Assembly (NCBI GenBank): GCA_015657395.1
Contig: JADLKI010000009.1
Location: 255,521 to 260,639 of the forward strand
Reading direction: 5' to 3'
Length of the DNA stretch: 5,119 nucleotides
Source of the DNA: Spirochaetales bacterium
GTDB taxonomy: Bacteria > Spirochaetota > Spirochaetia > Treponematales > Rectinemataceae
The position numbers and the translations under genes are program-made. Below, piece by piece: positions 4,901 through 5,119 of this stretch (its first letter is position 1; every line of letters starts with the position of its first letter). The notes beneath the pieces are model-generated. The model saw only the letters and a list, made by a program, of their open reading frames with translations, was not told the DNA's origin and searched no databases.

Positions 4901-5110
4901 TTATTCCCACACAACTTCAGGTTTCCTCTTCTCCTTCGCACATTGTGAGAGAAAATAATTGATGAGTGTCTGATAGGGAATCCCAGAGTCCTTAGATAAC
5001 CCCTTAAAATAACTTATTGTTTCAGAATCCAATCGAATCGTAATAGACTTCTTAAGTCGGCTTGCATACGGATTCTTTACGGATTTCTCAAAATTATATT
5101 CATCAAGCAT
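4901..5110 (-). CDS. BrnA/CopG-type ribbon-helix-helix antitoxin
   Basis: This 69-residue protein has the pattern 'Y-x-F-x-x-(S/A)-x-x-N-P-Y-A' (residues 5-16), then RLKKSITIRLDSETISYFKG and SGIPYQTLINYFLSQCA. That is the ribbon-helix-helix fold of BrnA/CopG-family antitoxins: the ITIRLD strand contacts DNA and the following two helices dimerise. Such proteins neutralise a BrnT-type (RelE-like) ribonuclease toxin and repress their own operon. The length fits the short forms of the family. In brnTA operons the toxin gene comes first, so the partner should lie just to the right of the window on the minus strand. The ATG at 5110 is chosen because the family's N-terminal motif begins right after it; only nine upstream bases are visible, so the ribosome binding site cannot be assessed. 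The gene faces against the array direction, which is common for toxin-antitoxin cassettes with their own promoter. Confidence 0.82.
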   Translation of the reverse strand: MLDEYNFEKSVKNPYASRLKKSITIRLDSETISYFKGLSKDSGIPYQTLINYFLSQCAKEKRKPEVVWE

Positions 5111-5119
5111 GTCGGTATC
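5103..5119 (-). CDS. Possible last codons of the toxin gene before the antitoxin
   Basis: In one minus-strand frame the edge of the window reads Tyr-Arg-His-Ala followed by TGA (5105-5103). This would make an upstream toxin gene overlap the antitoxin start by 8 bases, a tight coupling often seen in such pairs. Only four codons are visible, so this rests on gene order expected from brnTA operons rather than on sequence similarity. Confidence 0.3.

Larger units (their letters stand above)
1..5119 (+). mobile_element. Integron gene-cassette array (five cassettes, outer two partial)
   Basis: Four attC-like recombination sites, each with a CTAAC core at the left, a GTTAG core at the right and a long imperfect palindrome between, are spaced through the window with one gene or one gene-sized segment between each pair. 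Taking the standard cut after the G of the right core, the units are 1-362, 363-2484 (831 bp once the IS and one target copy are removed), 2485-4002 (1518 bp), 4003-4820 (818 bp) and 4821 onward. The array reads left to right on the plus strand, because the right core of each attC follows the plus-strand genes. The integrase gene and attI are not in the window. Assignment to a Treponema-type chromosomal integron is inference from composition and attC style. Confidence 0.85.

Overview
The window is a stretch of integron gene-cassette array, most likely from a spirochaete of the Treponema denticola type. No integrase gene or taxonomic marker lies in the window. The assignment rests on AT-rich coding regions, strong GGAGG-type ribosome binding sites and large attC sites between small unrelated genes, all of which fit the chromosomal integron known in T. 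denticola. The organism call is inference; the array itself is read directly from the sequence. Four attC sites are present. Each opens with a CTAAC core, closes with a GTTAG core and folds into a long imperfect hairpin. In every one the left arm carries one extra base at the equivalent place, as expected for the extrahelical base that marks the attC recombination strand. By the usual cleavage point inside GTTAG, cassette joints fall at about 362/363, 2484/2485, 4002/4003 and 4820/4821.

Layout. Cassette 1 (1-362, partial) holds the 3' end of a PIN-domain toxin gene (2-187) and attC-1 (192-368). Cassette 2 (363-2484) has about 700 bases with no convincing gene but with two long-range inverted repeats, followed by attC-2 (1075-2490). 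The terminal loop of attC-2 is interrupted by a complete 1288-bp IS3-family insertion sequence (1139-2426) with orfA, orfB, a frameshift site, roughly 50-bp imperfect inverted repeats and a 3-bp CAC target duplication. Cassette 3 (2485-4002) holds one unrecognised gene of about 430 codons, broken by an early TGA and two single-base frameshifts. Its last segment is a transmembrane tail, and attC-3 (3854-4008) follows. Cassette 4 (4003-4820) holds an intact gene for a 199-residue exported protein of unknown function, with its own promoter-like -10 box, and attC-4 (4703-4826). Cassette 5 (4821 onward, partial) holds, on the minus strand, a ribbon-helix-helix antitoxin of the BrnA/CopG type. Its toxin partner should lie just past the right edge.

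How the parts relate. The cassette genes do not form a pathway; they are independently acquired units. Toxin-antitoxin genes at both ends fit the known role of such cassettes in stabilising long arrays. The IS has probably locked cassette 2 and the cassette behind it by splitting attC-2, and the decayed gene in cassette 3 suggests that this part of the array is under weak selection. The most striking details are the insertion exactly in the attC hairpin loop, and the IS ends: one carries a consensus -35 (TTGACA) and the other a consensus -10 (TATAAT), which would form a near-ideal promoter only when the ends are joined in a transposon circle.
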